Assembly: GCA_038869515.1 (NCBI GenBank)
Contig: JAWCQZ010000010.1
Coordinates: 1 to 64,000 of the forward strand
Length of the DNA stretch: 64,000 bases
Source: JAWCQZ01 sp038869515 [NCBI: Halobacteria archaeon]
GTDB taxonomy: Archaea; Halobacteriota; Syntropharchaeia; JACQPP01
Direction of reading: 5' to 3'
Each line of letters begins with the position of its first letter. Position 1 is the stretch's first letter. Positions 7,367-15,738 of this stretch are shown piece by piece. The position numbers and the translations under genes are program-made. The notes beneath the pieces are model-generated. The model searched no databases. It was not told where the DNA came from and saw only the letters and a list, made by a program, of their open reading frames with translations.

Positions 7367-8167
7367 ATGCGCGGAAGAGGTGCCCGGGCGCTCCTCGTGC
7401 TGGCCTTGGTGCTGGCCGTGTCGGTCTCCGTCGCCAACGCGACCCATTTTAACCCAAAGACGGACAGCTGCGACCTCAGCACCTACCGTTGTGGCTCGGG
7501 ATGCACTTGCACCCCCGCCAACCTCGCCACATGCCACTACACCTCCTACTGTCCGGGGAAGGGGGGAGACCTCCCCCCCGTCCCACGAACCGCGGGACCC
7601 GAGTTGCAGCAGGCGGTCGTCGGTGCCGGCATCGGTCTGGAGTATGCGAAGAAACTCCGCCAGGGGGGGGCCACGACGTCGGACGAACTCCTCAAGGTGG
7701 AGAGCCAGTTGGAGAGCCACTACGAGGAGATCCTCAAAGTGGACCCGAAGAACTTCTGGGGGAACTGGGACTACGCGACCCTCCGGGCGAACCAGAAGGA
7801 CTACTCCTCCGCAGACCGCCTCTACCACACCGCGGTTTCCACCCTCGACCCCGCGACGAGGAAGGAGATCATCGCCAACCTCCAGATACCGGCCGTCGAG
7901 AAGTGGAAACTGAGCGAGAGGCCGGCGCCGGAGACGTCGTCCTTCCTCTCCTCAATCAAGGAGAACCTCCGCGAGCGGCTTCTCAACCGCGGGGTCCCCG
8001 GCGCGGACCAAGACGGCGAGAAACTGACGCTCATCGGAAAGATTGCCAAGAAGACCGGCCTCTACGACCAATATGAGGCATACAACCAGTGCGTCTCGGG
8101 CCAGCGGGGGGTCGGCGGATGCCTGGTCGACACCGTCGTCGGACCGCTGGGCGGCCGGAGCCGCTGA
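7367..8167 (+). CDS. Secreted cysteine-rich protein with TPR-like helices
   Basis: The 266 residues start with a signal peptide (LLVLALVLAVSVSVANA, cleavage after ANA). A compact cysteine-rich segment follows (residues about 35-65, six Cys within 28 residues, probably disulfide or metal bound), then helical repeats typical of TPR around residues 95-185. ATG 7367 is chosen over 7340 because the TATA-like TGATTTATG at 7333-7341 is about 28 nt upstream. It follows the lipoprotein gene closely but appears to have its own promoter. Confidence 0.65.
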   Translation: MRGRGARALLVLALVLAVSVSVANATHFNPKTDSCDLSTYRCGSGCTCTPANLATCHYTSYCPGKGGDLPPVPRTAGPELQQAVVGAGIGLEYAKKLRQGGATTSDELLKVESQLESHYEEILKVDPKNFWGNWDYATLRANQKDYSSADRLYHTAVSTLDPATRKEIIANLQIPAVEKWKLSERPAPETSSFLSSIKENLRERLLNRGVPGADQDGEKLTLIGKIAKKTGLYDQYEAYNQCVSGQRGVGGCLVDTVVGPLGGRSR

Positions 8168-8183
8168 GGCGGTTCCGGGTTCA

Positions 8184-8256
8184 TGGGCCCGCCCGGATTC
8201 GAACCGGGGAACTCCGCCATGTCAAGGCGACGTCATAGCCGCTAGACCACGGGCCC
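8184..8256 (-). tRNA. tRNA-Val (GAC anticodon)
   Basis: On the minus strand the acceptor is GGGCCCG/CGGGCCC. The anticodon stem is TCGCC/GGCGG with loop TTGACAT, the T loop is TTCGAAT, and the discriminator is A. There is no intron and CCA is not encoded. A second valine tRNA (TAC) is at 46962-47033 with the same acceptor stem. Confidence 0.95.
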
Positions 8257-8308
8257 GGGGACCTTCACTCCCCACCACCCCCTCGCCCTTTATTCTTTCG
8301 GGCAGGAC

Positions 8309-9205
8309 CTACCGCGGCGCGCAGCGGGGGATCTCGACGCCGAGGACCTGCCGCGTGTCGAGGCCGAGTTCGTGGAGGTGGGCGATGAGGAGACTCACCC
8401 CGGGACGGGAGCGGACCATCTCGCGGGCCCTCCCCGAGTCCCCCCTCAGTAGGTAGTCGAGCCACGCCGTCGCGTAGTGGAGGATGAGGTCCTTGGTCCA
8501 GTGGGGGACGGAGGGGAGGTCGGAGATGGGGAGGAGGTGCTCCGAGCCGATGATGGAGAGCCACGCCTTCGGCGGGTCGGCGGCGCGGTACATGGGCAGG
8601 TCGTTGAAGTAGTTGGGAGCGAGGACGAGGTCGAGGTCCCCCGAGATGAAGAGGGTGTTGGGGTGGACCCGCTTCTCGAGGGGGAGGACGAACGTGGAGG
8701 CGGGGGGGAGAATCCAGTTGAAGGGCTGGATGGAGACCCGGGCCTTCACCCGGTCGTCCCGCACGGTCGCGGCCTGGTAGCCGCCGCGGGAGTGGCCCAT
8801 GAGGGCCAGGGGCCCCCCCTCGACGACCGATTCCAGGGCGTCGAGGGCCGCCCTGGCGTTCTCGGCGTTCCTGCGGTGGTAGAACATCCGGCCGTCGATG
8901 AAGGTGTCCCACGAGGTCCGGGTGGTCCCCGGGGCGCGCCCCTCCCCGAGGAAGTCGAAGGCGAGGACGTGGTAGCCCGCGGCCGCCAGGCCGAGGCAGA
9001 GGCGGGTGTAGAGCCGGTGGTCCACGAGCCAGGCGGGGCAGAAGACCACCCCCGCCGGCTCGCCCCCGTTCTCCGGTGGCCGGAAGAGGCGCGCGGGCAG
9101 GTCGCCCACGGAGGCCTCCTCGAAGGAGACCCGGCCCAGGGCCCGGGCCGCCCGGTTGCGCAGGTCGGTGACGTCGGCGAGGAGGGCGAAGGCGCGCCGC
9201 ACCAT
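8309..9205 (-). CDS. Alpha/beta hydrolase
   Basis: The 298-residue protein has the nucleophile elbow GHSRGG (about residue 150), an acidic residue in ISGDLDLVLAP and a late histidine in GSEHLLP, completing a Ser-Asp-His triad. There is no signal peptide. It resembles dienelactone-hydrolase or PAF-acetylhydrolase-like families, but the substrate cannot be assigned. ATG 9205 is preferred to TTG 9223 because a TATA element at 9227-9235 lies 26 nt upstream. That element is shared with the divergent aroE promoter. Confidence 0.8.
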   Translation of the reverse strand: MVRRAFALLADVTDLRNRAARALGRVSFEEASVGDLPARLFRPPENGGEPAGVVFCPAWLVDHRLYTRLCLGLAAAGYHVLAFDFLGEGRAPGTTRTSWDTFIDGRMFYHRRNAENARAALDALESVVEGGPLALMGHSRGGYQAATVRDDRVKARVSIQPFNWILPPASTFVLPLEKRVHPNTLFISGDLDLVLAPNYFNDLPMYRAADPPKAWLSIIGSEHLLPISDLPSVPHWTKDLILHYATAWLDYLLRGDSGRAREMVRSRPGVSLLIAHLHELGLDTRQVLGVEIPRCAPR

Positions 9206-9226
9206 CCCCCGGAGTCGCCGCAACGG

Positions 9227-9235
9227 TCTTTAACC
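9227..9235. promoter_or_regulatory. Shared bidirectional TATA element
   Basis: TCTTTAACC is centred 26 nt from the hydrolase ATG (9205, minus) and 24 nt from the aroE ATG (9255, plus). One element can serve both leaderless genes. Confidence 0.5.
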
Positions 9236-9254
9236 TCGCGTCCCCGGGAGTCCC

Positions 9255-10109
9255 ATGGCCCGAGGCCCCCGACGCAGTCCCGTTCACGCTCCGCAACGCG
9301 AGCTCCGGGGGCCGGGCACCGAGCGGTTCGGCATCTTCGGCGACCCCGTGGGCCACACCCTCTCGCCGCCGATGCAGGAGGCGGCCTTCCGGGCCCTCGG
9401 CATCGACGCGGTCTACCTCCCCTTCCGTGTCCCGCCGGAGCGCCTTGGGGCCGCCCTGGAGGGGGCCCGTTCCGCGGGGTTCCGGGGGCTCAACATCACG
9501 ATTCCCCTGAAGGAGGCGGCGTTCCGCCGGGTCCGGCCCACCGAGGCGGCGCGGCGGATGAAGGCGGTCAACGCGGTGGACCTCCGGCGGGGCGTGGGCC
9601 ACAACACCGACGGCGAGGGGGCGCTCCGCGCGCTCCTCCGGGCCCGGGTGGAGCCCCGGGGCCGGAGGCTCCTGCTCCTGGGGGCGGGGGGCGCGGCGCG
9701 GGCCGCCGCCCACGTCTTGGCGGAGCGGGGCGCTCAGGTCACCATCGCCAACCGGACCCTTTCCCGCGCCCGCGGCCTCGCCCGGGAGGTGGGGGGGCGG
9801 GCGGTCCCCCTCGGCGCCCTGGCCCGGGAGGCGCCCCGGGCCGACATCGTGGTGAACGCCACCTCGGCCGGCATGGAGGAGGGGTGCCTCCTCCGGGAGT
9901 CGTGGCTCCGGCCGGGCCAAGCGGTCTTCGACATGGTCTACCGGCCTCCGGAGACGGAGTTGCTGCGCCGGGCCCGTCGGCGGGGCGCGCGGGCCTTGAG
10001 CGGGGTGGAGATGCTGGTGGAGCAGGGGGCAGCCTCCTTCCGGTTCTGGACCGGACGGGAGCCCCCGATCGGAGTGATGCGCCGGGCGGTTCGGGAGCGG
10101 CTTCAATGA
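9255..10109 (+). CDS. aroE: Shikimate dehydrogenase
   Basis: This enzyme reduces 3-dehydroshikimate to shikimate with NADPH. The 284 residues show the substrate pocket FGIFGDPVGHTLSP (near residue 26), the catalytic Lys in LNITIPLKEAA, the Asp in GHNTDGEGA, and the nucleotide-binding LLLLGAGGAARAA around residue 140. Its stop overlaps the start of tyrA (ATGA), so the pair forms an aromatic amino-acid operon. Confidence 0.95.
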   Translation: MARGPRRSPVHAPQRELRGPGTERFGIFGDPVGHTLSPPMQEAAFRALGIDAVYLPFRVPPERLGAALEGARSAGFRGLNITIPLKEAAFRRVRPTEAARRMKAVNAVDLRRGVGHNTDGEGALRALLRARVEPRGRRLLLLGAGGAARAAAHVLAERGAQVTIANRTLSRARGLAREVGGRAVPLGALAREAPRADIVVNATSAGMEEGCLLRESWLRPGQAVFDMVYRPPETELLRRARRRGARALSGVEMLVEQGAASFRFWTGREPPIGVMRRAVRERLQ

Positions 10110-10969
10110 AAATCACAGTTGTCGGCGGCGCGGGCGGCATGGGCAGATTCTTCTGCCGGTTTTTTGCCAGCAAGGGTTGGGAGGTCCTCCTGGTGGACCT
10201 CGACCCCCGGGCCCCCGAGATCGCCACCGAGTTGGGCGTCGGCTACGAGAGCAGCGGACTCCGGGCGGTGAAGGAGAGCGACGGGGTCCTCGTCTCGGTC
10301 CCGATCCCCGCCGCCCCGGAGGCGATCGGGTCCCTCGCCCCCTCTCTGAGGCCGGGCTCCTTCCTCATGGATGTGACCTCCGTGAAGCGGGGCCCGGTGG
10401 ATGCGATGAAGGCCTCCGCCCCCGCCGAGGCGGAGGTCATCGGGACCCACCCCCTCTTCGGCCCCACCGCCCGGGGCCTGGAGGGGCAGACCATCATCCT
10501 GACTCCGGTGGGGAGAGGCAAATGGTTCCAGAAAATCCAGGAGCTCTTCGAGTCGGCGGGGGCCCGCTGCCCGGTGATGACGCCCGAGGAGCACGACCGA
10601 TGGATGGCGGTCATCCAGGGCCTCACCCATTTCACCCAGCTCGCCTTCGGCCTCACCCTGCGGCGCCTCGGCTTCGATGTGGAGAGGGCGCGGGAGTTCA
10701 TGAGCCCCTCCTACGAGGTCTCCGTGGACCTGGCGGGGCGCATCCTCGCCCAGAACCCGAAACTCTACTTCGCCATCCAGAGGGGGCTCGACACGGAGCC
10801 GGTCCAGCGGGCCTTCCTGGAGGAGGTGGAGGGCCTCATGAAGCGCGTCCGCCAGGGCGACGAGGAGGGTTTCGCCCGGGAGTTCGTGGCGGCCCGGGAG
10901 CACTTCCGGAAGAGCCAGGAGGCCCTCCAGCGGACCGACGAGCTCATCGCGCGCTACCGGAAGCGTTAG
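10106..10969 (+). CDS. tyrA: Prephenate dehydrogenase
   Basis: This enzyme oxidatively decarboxylates prephenate on the way to tyrosine. The 287 residues start with the Rossmann motif VVGGAGGMGRFF and carry the catalytic-site GTHPLFGPT near residue 113 and the helical dimerisation half typical of archaeal TyrA. There is no fused chorismate mutase or ACT domain. It is translationally coupled to aroE. Confidence 0.92.
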   Translation: MKITVVGGAGGMGRFFCRFFASKGWEVLLVDLDPRAPEIATELGVGYESSGLRAVKESDGVLVSVPIPAAPEAIGSLAPSLRPGSFLMDVTSVKRGPVDAMKASAPAEAEVIGTHPLFGPTARGLEGQTIILTPVGRGKWFQKIQELFESAGARCPVMTPEEHDRWMAVIQGLTHFTQLAFGLTLRRLGFDVERAREFMSPSYEVSVDLAGRILAQNPKLYFAIQRGLDTEPVQRAFLEEVEGLMKRVRQGDEEGFAREFVAAREHFRKSQEALQRTDELIARYRKR

Positions 10970-11013
10970 GTCGTCCCCTCCGCACCGCCCGCGCCCCGTC
11001 GGCGGCCACGCGT

Positions 11014-11060
11014 GCCGTTGCCGGCAAGGCGAGAGTGTTCCCGAGTGGAGCGGCAACGGC
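11014..11060. promoter_or_regulatory. 10-bp inverted repeat upstream of exporter operon
   Basis: GCCGTTGCCG at 11014-11023 and CGGCAACGGC at 11051-11060 are exact reverse complements. They end just before a TATA-like CCTTTAT (11065-11071). A regulator-binding site is plausible. Confidence 0.4.
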
Positions 11061-11101
11061 GTCACCTTTATCGCCCCGGGGTCTTGGACGTTGCGACGGC
11101 G

Positions 11102-12328
11102 ATGGCACATCGTCCCTGGGTGGGGCTCCTCCTGCTGGCGCTCCTCGCGCTCCCCGCCGCCGCCCAGCCGCCGGTCCTCCGGGTCACTCCCGACATCGTC
11201 GACCCCGACCTCCAGCCAGGCGAGCGGGGGAACGCCATCGTCACGCTTGCCAACGGGGGGAACCAGACCCTCACCCGACTCCGGTTGACCGCGCTCCTCG
11301 AGCCCCTCACCTCCCAGATCCAGGTCTCGCCGCGCTACCTGGAGAGGATCGACGGCGAGCAGTCGGCCCAGGTGAACCTCCCGCTCTCGGTGAACCCGGG
11401 GGCGGAGAAGGGGACCTTCACCATCCGTGTTGTGGTGAACTACTCACGGGGGGCCCTGGAGGAGTCGGCCGAGGGTTATGTCCGCATCAACATCACCAAC
11501 CCGCCTCTCCTGGACGTGGTGGGGGTCCGGGCCGAGCCGCAGCCCGTGCCCCGCCAGCCCTTCAACCTCCAGGTGACGGTGAAGAACCAGGGGGTCGGGA
11601 CCGCCCGCCACGTCCGCCTCCTCTTCGCCTACGAGGTCTCCCAGCAGCAGGAGGTCAACCCCACCCAGGCCTTCAGCCCGTCGGCGCTCGCCCAGTCCAA
11701 CCTCCAGCTGGTCGAGATCCCCTTCAACCCCCTCCGGGACTTCATCGGATACGCAGGAACGCTGCGGCCCGGCGAGGAGGCCGTGGTGGAGTTCCCCCTC
11801 GTCTCCGGGGAGGGGGCGAAGTCGGGACCCTACTCTATCCCGGTCACCCTCCTCTACCAGAGCGACAACGGCCAGGAGCAGAGCCCGGTGAAGACCGTGG
11901 TCGGCTTCGTTCTCGGCGGGGCGCCCCGCCTCGAGGTGGCGGGGGTCCGGACCGACCCGGCCCGGGTGTCGCCGAACCAGGAGCTCCTCCTCACGGTCCA
12001 GTTGGAGAACGCCGGGACGGGCGAGGCGCGCTCGGTCAGGGCGGTCCTCGACGGCCGCGCCACCGAGTTCCTCGGGACCGTCCGGCCCCGGGACGTCGCC
12101 TCCCCCCTCTTCGCCCTGCGCTCCGGCCCCGCCGGCCTGGAGAACCACACCCTCGAGGTCCGCTACCTCGACGGCGAGGGGCGGGAACTCACCCTCCGGG
12201 AGGGGCTCACGGTCAACGTGGCGGGCGGCGGAAACGGTGGACCGGGGACCGCCGCCGGGGCCCTGCTCCTCGCAGCCGCGCTGGGGGCGCTCTGGTGGAT
12301 GCGCCGCAGGCGCAAGACCCCCGATTGA
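11102..12328 (+). CDS. Secreted CARDB-like beta-repeat protein, membrane anchored
   Basis: The 408 residues comprise a signal peptide (WVGLLLLALLALPAAAQ), about three beta-sandwich repeats each opening with a 'V..VR.(D/E)P..V' pattern and 'VKNQGVGTARHVRL', and a C-terminal transmembrane helix with a basic tail (RRRRK). The repeats resemble CARDB/COG1361 domains. The stop is directly followed by the permease ATG. It is probably the extracytoplasmic partner of the MacB-like exporter, a context inference. Confidence 0.8.
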   Translation: MAHRPWVGLLLLALLALPAAAQPPVLRVTPDIVDPDLQPGERGNAIVTLANGGNQTLTRLRLTALLEPLTSQIQVSPRYLERIDGEQSAQVNLPLSVNPGAEKGTFTIRVVVNYSRGALEESAEGYVRINITNPPLLDVVGVRAEPQPVPRQPFNLQVTVKNQGVGTARHVRLLFAYEVSQQQEVNPTQAFSPSALAQSNLQLVEIPFNPLRDFIGYAGTLRPGEEAVVEFPLVSGEGAKSGPYSIPVTLLYQSDNGQEQSPVKTVVGFVLGGAPRLEVAGVRTDPARVSPNQELLLTVQLENAGTGEARSVRAVLDGRATEFLGTVRPRDVASPLFALRSGPAGLENHTLEVRYLDGEGRELTLREGLTVNVAGGGNGGPGTAAGALLLAAALGALWWMRRRRKTPD

Positions 12329-13486
12329 ATGGGCTCCATCTACCTCCGCTACGCCCTCCGGAACTTCGCCCACCGGAGAGGGCGGACCGCCCTGACCCTC
12401 CTCGGGGTCACCATCGGCGTTGCCGCCATCGTCACCCTGGTGGCCCTGGCCGACGGGCTCCAGTCGGCGGTCATCAGCACCCTCGAAAAGGTCCAGCGCA
12501 TTACTGTGACCCAGCGGGGGGTCCTCTTCCCCGAGTCGAGCATCCTCCCCGCCGACACGGTGGAGCGGGTCGAGCGGGTGGAGGGGGTCCTCCAGGCAAG
12601 CCCCCAAATCCACCGCACCCTTGGCTCCATCGAGTCCAAGGAGGTCACCTTCAACCTCATCGGCGGCCCTCCGCCCTCCCTCCTCGGAATCGACCCCGCC
12701 CGGGAGAGGCTCTCCCCCGGATCCATGGTTCTGCGGAGCCTCCGCACCGGCCGCTTCCTCATTCCCGGGGACCGGCTCTCCGCGGTTCTCGGGAAGGACA
12801 TCGCGGAGGCGTTCCACAAGCAGGTGGGCGACGTCCTCCGGCTCGAAAAGCGGGAGTTCAGGGTGGTGGGCATCTTCGAGACCGGCTCGCCCTTCGTGGA
12901 CGGGGTGGTGGTGGTCCCCCTTGAGATCGCCCGGGAGATGGCGGGGCTCCGGTCGGGGGAGGTGAACACCGTGACGGTGGACGTCCGGGAGGTCTCCGAC
13001 ATCGACCGGGTGGCCAGGCGCATCGCGCTGAAAATCCCCGAGGTGAACGCGGAGACCCCCGCCACCTCGGCGGCGCAGCTCTCCGACCTCCTCGGGACCG
13101 TCCGCTCCTCCGCCTTCGCGGTGACCGCCCTGGCGGCCATCGTGGGGGGGATCGGCGTGACCAACTCGATGCTGATGAACGTTCTGGAGCGGCGCCGTGA
13201 GATCGGCGTCCTGAAGGCGGTGGGGTGGTCGAACGGCGAGGTGATGCGGGCCATCCTGCTGGAGGGGGCCGCCATCGGCCTCCTCGGGGGCACGGTCGGG
13301 GCGGTCCTGGGGGCGGCGGCCCTCCCCGCCATCCAGGCGGCCCAGCCGAGCCTCGCCTACAACCTCTCGCCGGCCCTCGTGGTCCAGGCGCTCCTCTTCG
13401 CGCTCTTCCTGGGGCTCCTCGGGGGGCTCTACCCCGCATGGTCCACCACCCGCATCCAGCCCGCGGAGGCGCTGCGCTATGAGTGA
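12329..13486 (+). CDS. MacB/FtsX-type ABC permease
   Basis: The 385 residues follow the MacB permease plan: an N-terminal helix after a basic start (RNFAHRRGRTALTLLGVTIG), a large extracytoplasmic domain (about residues 45-235) and three C-terminal membrane helices forming an FtsX domain with the ERRREIGVLKAVG motif. Such systems move lipoproteins, peptides or macrolides, or transmit mechanical force. The substrate is unknown. It overlaps the ATPase gene by 8 nt. Confidence 0.9.
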   Translation: MGSIYLRYALRNFAHRRGRTALTLLGVTIGVAAIVTLVALADGLQSAVISTLEKVQRITVTQRGVLFPESSILPADTVERVERVEGVLQASPQIHRTLGSIESKEVTFNLIGGPPPSLLGIDPARERLSPGSMVLRSLRTGRFLIPGDRLSAVLGKDIAEAFHKQVGDVLRLEKREFRVVGIFETGSPFVDGVVVVPLEIAREMAGLRSGEVNTVTVDVREVSDIDRVARRIALKIPEVNAETPATSAAQLSDLLGTVRSSAFAVTALAAIVGGIGVTNSMLMNVLERRREIGVLKAVGWSNGEVMRAILLEGAAIGLLGGTVGAVLGAAALPAIQAAQPSLAYNLSPALVVQALLFALFLGLLGGLYPAWSTTRIQPAEALRYE

Positions 13487-14153
13487 CGCGGTCCTGGAGG
13501 CCCGGGAGGTCACGAAGGTCTACACCCTCGGAAAGGAGCGGGTCCGGGCCCTCGACGGGGTGAGCCTCCGGGTCGCCCGCGGCGAGTTCCTCGGCGTCTT
13601 CGGCGCGTCGGGGAGCGGCAAGTCCACCCTCCTGAACATGCTCGGGGCGCTCGACCGCCCCACCTCCGGCGACGTCCTCGTCGAGGGGGAGAACGTCGCC
13701 CGCCTCCGGGACGCGGCCCTCTCCCGCATCCGGCGGGAACGCATCGGCTTCGTCTTCCAGACCTTCCACCTCCTCGCCAACCTCACCGCCCTGGAGAACG
13801 TCATGGCGCCGCTGCTGCCGGTGGCGCGGGAGGCGACCCTCCGGACGCGGGCCGAGGAGCTCCTGCGGCGGGTGGGCCTCGGGGAGCGGCTCCGCCACCG
13901 CCCCTTCGAACTCAGCGGCGGGCAGCGGCAGCGGGTGGCCGTCGCCCGGGCCCTGGTCAACCGCCCGCGGTTCATCCTCGCCGACGAGCCCACCGGCAAC
14001 CTCGACTCCAAGACCGGGGAGGAGATCCTCGACCTCTTCCAGGCGCTGAACCGGGAGGGGCAGACCCTGGTGGTGGTCTCCCACAACCCGGCGCTGGCGG
14101 ACCGGTGCCACCGGTCGGTCGAGCTTCTCGACGGGAGGATCGCGGGGAGCTAG
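13479..14153 (+). CDS. ABC transporter ATPase (LolD/MacB type)
   Basis: The 224 residues include Walker A GASGSGKST (about residue 43), the signature LSGGQRQR, Walker B ILADEPTGNLDS and the switch His in VVSHNP. It powers the adjacent FtsX-domain permease. The stop codon shares CTAG with the convergent MBL gene. Confidence 0.93.
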   Translation: MSDAVLEAREVTKVYTLGKERVRALDGVSLRVARGEFLGVFGASGSGKSTLLNMLGALDRPTSGDVLVEGENVARLRDAALSRIRRERIGFVFQTFHLLANLTALENVMAPLLPVAREATLRTRAEELLRRVGLGERLRHRPFELSGGQRQRVAVARALVNRPRFILADEPTGNLDSKTGEEILDLFQALNREGQTLVVVSHNPALADRCHRSVELLDGRIAGS

Positions 14154-14776
14154 GTCTCCACGAGGCCGCCGGTCACCAGGTCCACGAACCGGCGGGCGGA
14201 CCTGACCCGGTAGACCGGGTTGGTCCTCTTCTCGGAGTCCACCGTGGAGGCGGGGCGCGGCCCGTAGTCGTGGCCGGGGCAGACTTCAAGCTCGGGGTCG
14301 AGGCCCGCGATGCGCTGCAGGCTCTCCCACATCTTCGCCGGGTCGGAGTCGGGGAGGTCCACCCGGCCGAAGGAGCCCACGAAGAGGGTGTCGCCCGTCA
14401 GAAGCTTCCCCTTCACCTCGAACGTGACGCTGTCCTCCGTGTGGCCGGGAGTGTGGAGGACGCCGATTTTCACCCGCTCGCCGAGGCGGAGCACGTCCCC
14501 CTCCTTCAGCGCCAGTTCGGGCGACACAGGGGAGACCTTGTGCGCGGCTGTTTTGGCCCCCGCGTCCCTCGCCAGCCGCTTGGCGTCTGCGGAGTGGTCG
14601 ATGTGGTGGTGGGTGGTGAGGACGTAGGCGACCGAGTAGCCCGCCTCGTCGGCGAGCCTCTGGAGGGGCCTGCCGTCGAAGGAGGGGTCCACGACGGCGG
14701 CCAGCTTGGTTCCCGGGTCGCCGACGAGGTAGGAGAAGTTGGCGGCGAGGTGGCTGAGGCTCCGCTCGAACAGCAT
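14150..14776 (-). CDS. Metallo-beta-lactamase-fold hydrolase (glyoxalase II/ETHE1-like)
   Basis: The 208 residues carry metal motifs THHHIDHSAD (about residues 55-64), LHTPGHTEDS, LLTGDTLF and CPGHDYG. These give the histidine/aspartate set of glyoxalase II and persulfide dioxygenases. It may hydrolyse a thioester or oxidise a persulfide; the sequence does not decide. It lies directly downstream of a small acidic gene and the ATPase D gene on the same strand. Confidence 0.85.
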   Translation of the reverse strand: MLFERSLSHLAANFSYLVGDPGTKLAAVVDPSFDGRPLQRLADEAGYSVAYVLTTHHHIDHSADAKRLARDAGAKTAAHKVSPVSPELALKEGDVLRLGERVKIGVLHTPGHTEDSVTFEVKGKLLTGDTLFVGSFGRVDLPDSDPAKMWESLQRIAGLDPELEVCPGHDYGPRPASTVDSEKRTNPVYRVRSARRFVDLVTGGLVET

Positions 14777-14779
14777 GGG

Positions 14780-14938
14780 CTACCCCGGGTCTCCCCCCGC
14801 GTCGCCGTCCCCGGAGTCGCCGGGGGCCTCCCCGCTCTCCCCGCCGCCCTCCCTCTCATCGTCCGCCCCGTCCTCCAGCGGGAGGTCCTCCTCCCCCCTC
14901 TCCGGCGCGCGCCGCTCCCGCTTCTTGAGCCAGCCCAT
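14780..14938 (-). CDS. Small acidic protein, tentative
   Basis: A 52-codon frame begins MGWLKKRERR and continues as an acidic, Gly-rich tail. It fits between the ATPase D stop (14992) and the MBL start (14776) with 3 nt to the latter, as an operon member would. Low complexity makes the coding call uncertain. Confidence 0.4.
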   Translation of the reverse strand: MGWLKKRERRAPERGEEDLPLEDGADDEREGGGESGEAPGDSGDGDAGGDPG

Positions 14939-14991
14939 CCTCCGGGAGGGGGAGGGGGCGCGGAAAACGGTTGCGCCTGGCCGCGGCGGCC

Positions 14992-15678
14992 TCAAGCCGC
15001 CCCGACCCTCATGCTCCCCGCATCGGTCGAAACGGGGTGGGCCGTGGCCGCTTCCGCCTCCCCCTTTGCCTTGATGCGCTTCAGCCGGAAGATGTTCTCC
15101 CGCTCCATCTCCTCCAGCCGGAGGGTGATGAAAGCGGCCTGGGATTTCAGCCGCGGGATGACCCGGAACTCGAGGGCGTTGACCCGCCGCTTCGTGGCCT
15201 CCACTTCGTCCAGCAGCTTCCGGAGCGTGGTCTCCACCTCGGCGGCGTAGAGGATGTCCTCGAGGAGCGCCTCGTAGGCCTCCGCCACCACGTCGATTCG
15301 GTCGCTGGTCCCGATGACGCCGTAGCCCCGCTCCAGGAGCCGCTTGCGCGCAGCCCGCGCCTCGACCTTGGGGACGAGGACCCCCATGACGTTCTTGCTG
15401 CCCAGTTCGAGAGCCGGCAGCTCCCGCAGGGCGTCGGCGGCGCTGCGGATGGCCATCGCCCCGTCCACCGCCTCGGCCAGGGCCCGCTTCTGCTCGGCCC
15501 GGAGGTAGTCCGCGACGATTTTCGAGCGGACGTCCTTGGCCTTGTTCAGGACCGCGAAGAACTCGAGGATGAGGCCGTCCCGCTTCATCTTCAGGAGGCG
15601 GTGGCCCATCTCGCTCAGCTTGATGCGCCGCTTCAGGGCGATGAGTTCGGAGCGGGTCGGCTTGACCTCGGCGGACAT
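14992..15678 (-). CDS. atpD: A/V-type ATP synthase subunit D
   Basis: Subunit D forms the central rotor shaft of the archaeal ATP synthase. The 228 residues begin with the family's TRSELIALKRRI segment, form a long coiled coil, and end in ITLRLEEMERENIFRLKRIK. The C-terminal residues from about 211 lie within palindromic repeat B. The gene is away from other ATPase subunit genes. A TATA-like AGTTAAAAGG at about 15700-15711 lies 26 nt upstream. Confidence 0.93.
   Translation of the reverse strand: MSAEVKPTRSELIALKRRIKLSEMGHRLLKMKRDGLILEFFAVLNKAKDVRSKIVADYLRAEQKRALAEAVDGAMAIRSAADALRELPALELGSKNVMGVLVPKVEARAARKRLLERGYGVIGTSDRIDVVAEAYEALLEDILYAAEVETTLRKLLDEVEATKRRVNALEFRVIPRLKSQAAFITLRLEEMERENIFRLKRIKAKGEAEAATAHPVSTDAGSMRVGAA
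14996..15048 (-). repeat. Coding-embedded palindromic repeat, copy B
   Basis: This shares the left segment CGCCCCGACCCTC and the right segment CGAAACGGGGT with copies at 21166-21214 and 35192-35249. It supplies the last 15 or so codons of the ATPase D gene. Its arms are only partly complementary. Confidence 0.6.
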
Positions 15679-15738
15679 GGAACGACGGTGGACGGGGGCC
15701 CCTTTTAACTTTCCGGCGGGGGCCGGGGCGGGCCCCGC

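Noticed and set aside
8477-10105. Long open frames antisense to the hydrolase and in frame with tyrA
   Set aside because: High GC keeps alternate frames open; the Rossmann start of TyrA and the ATGA overlap with aroE show the true start at 10106.
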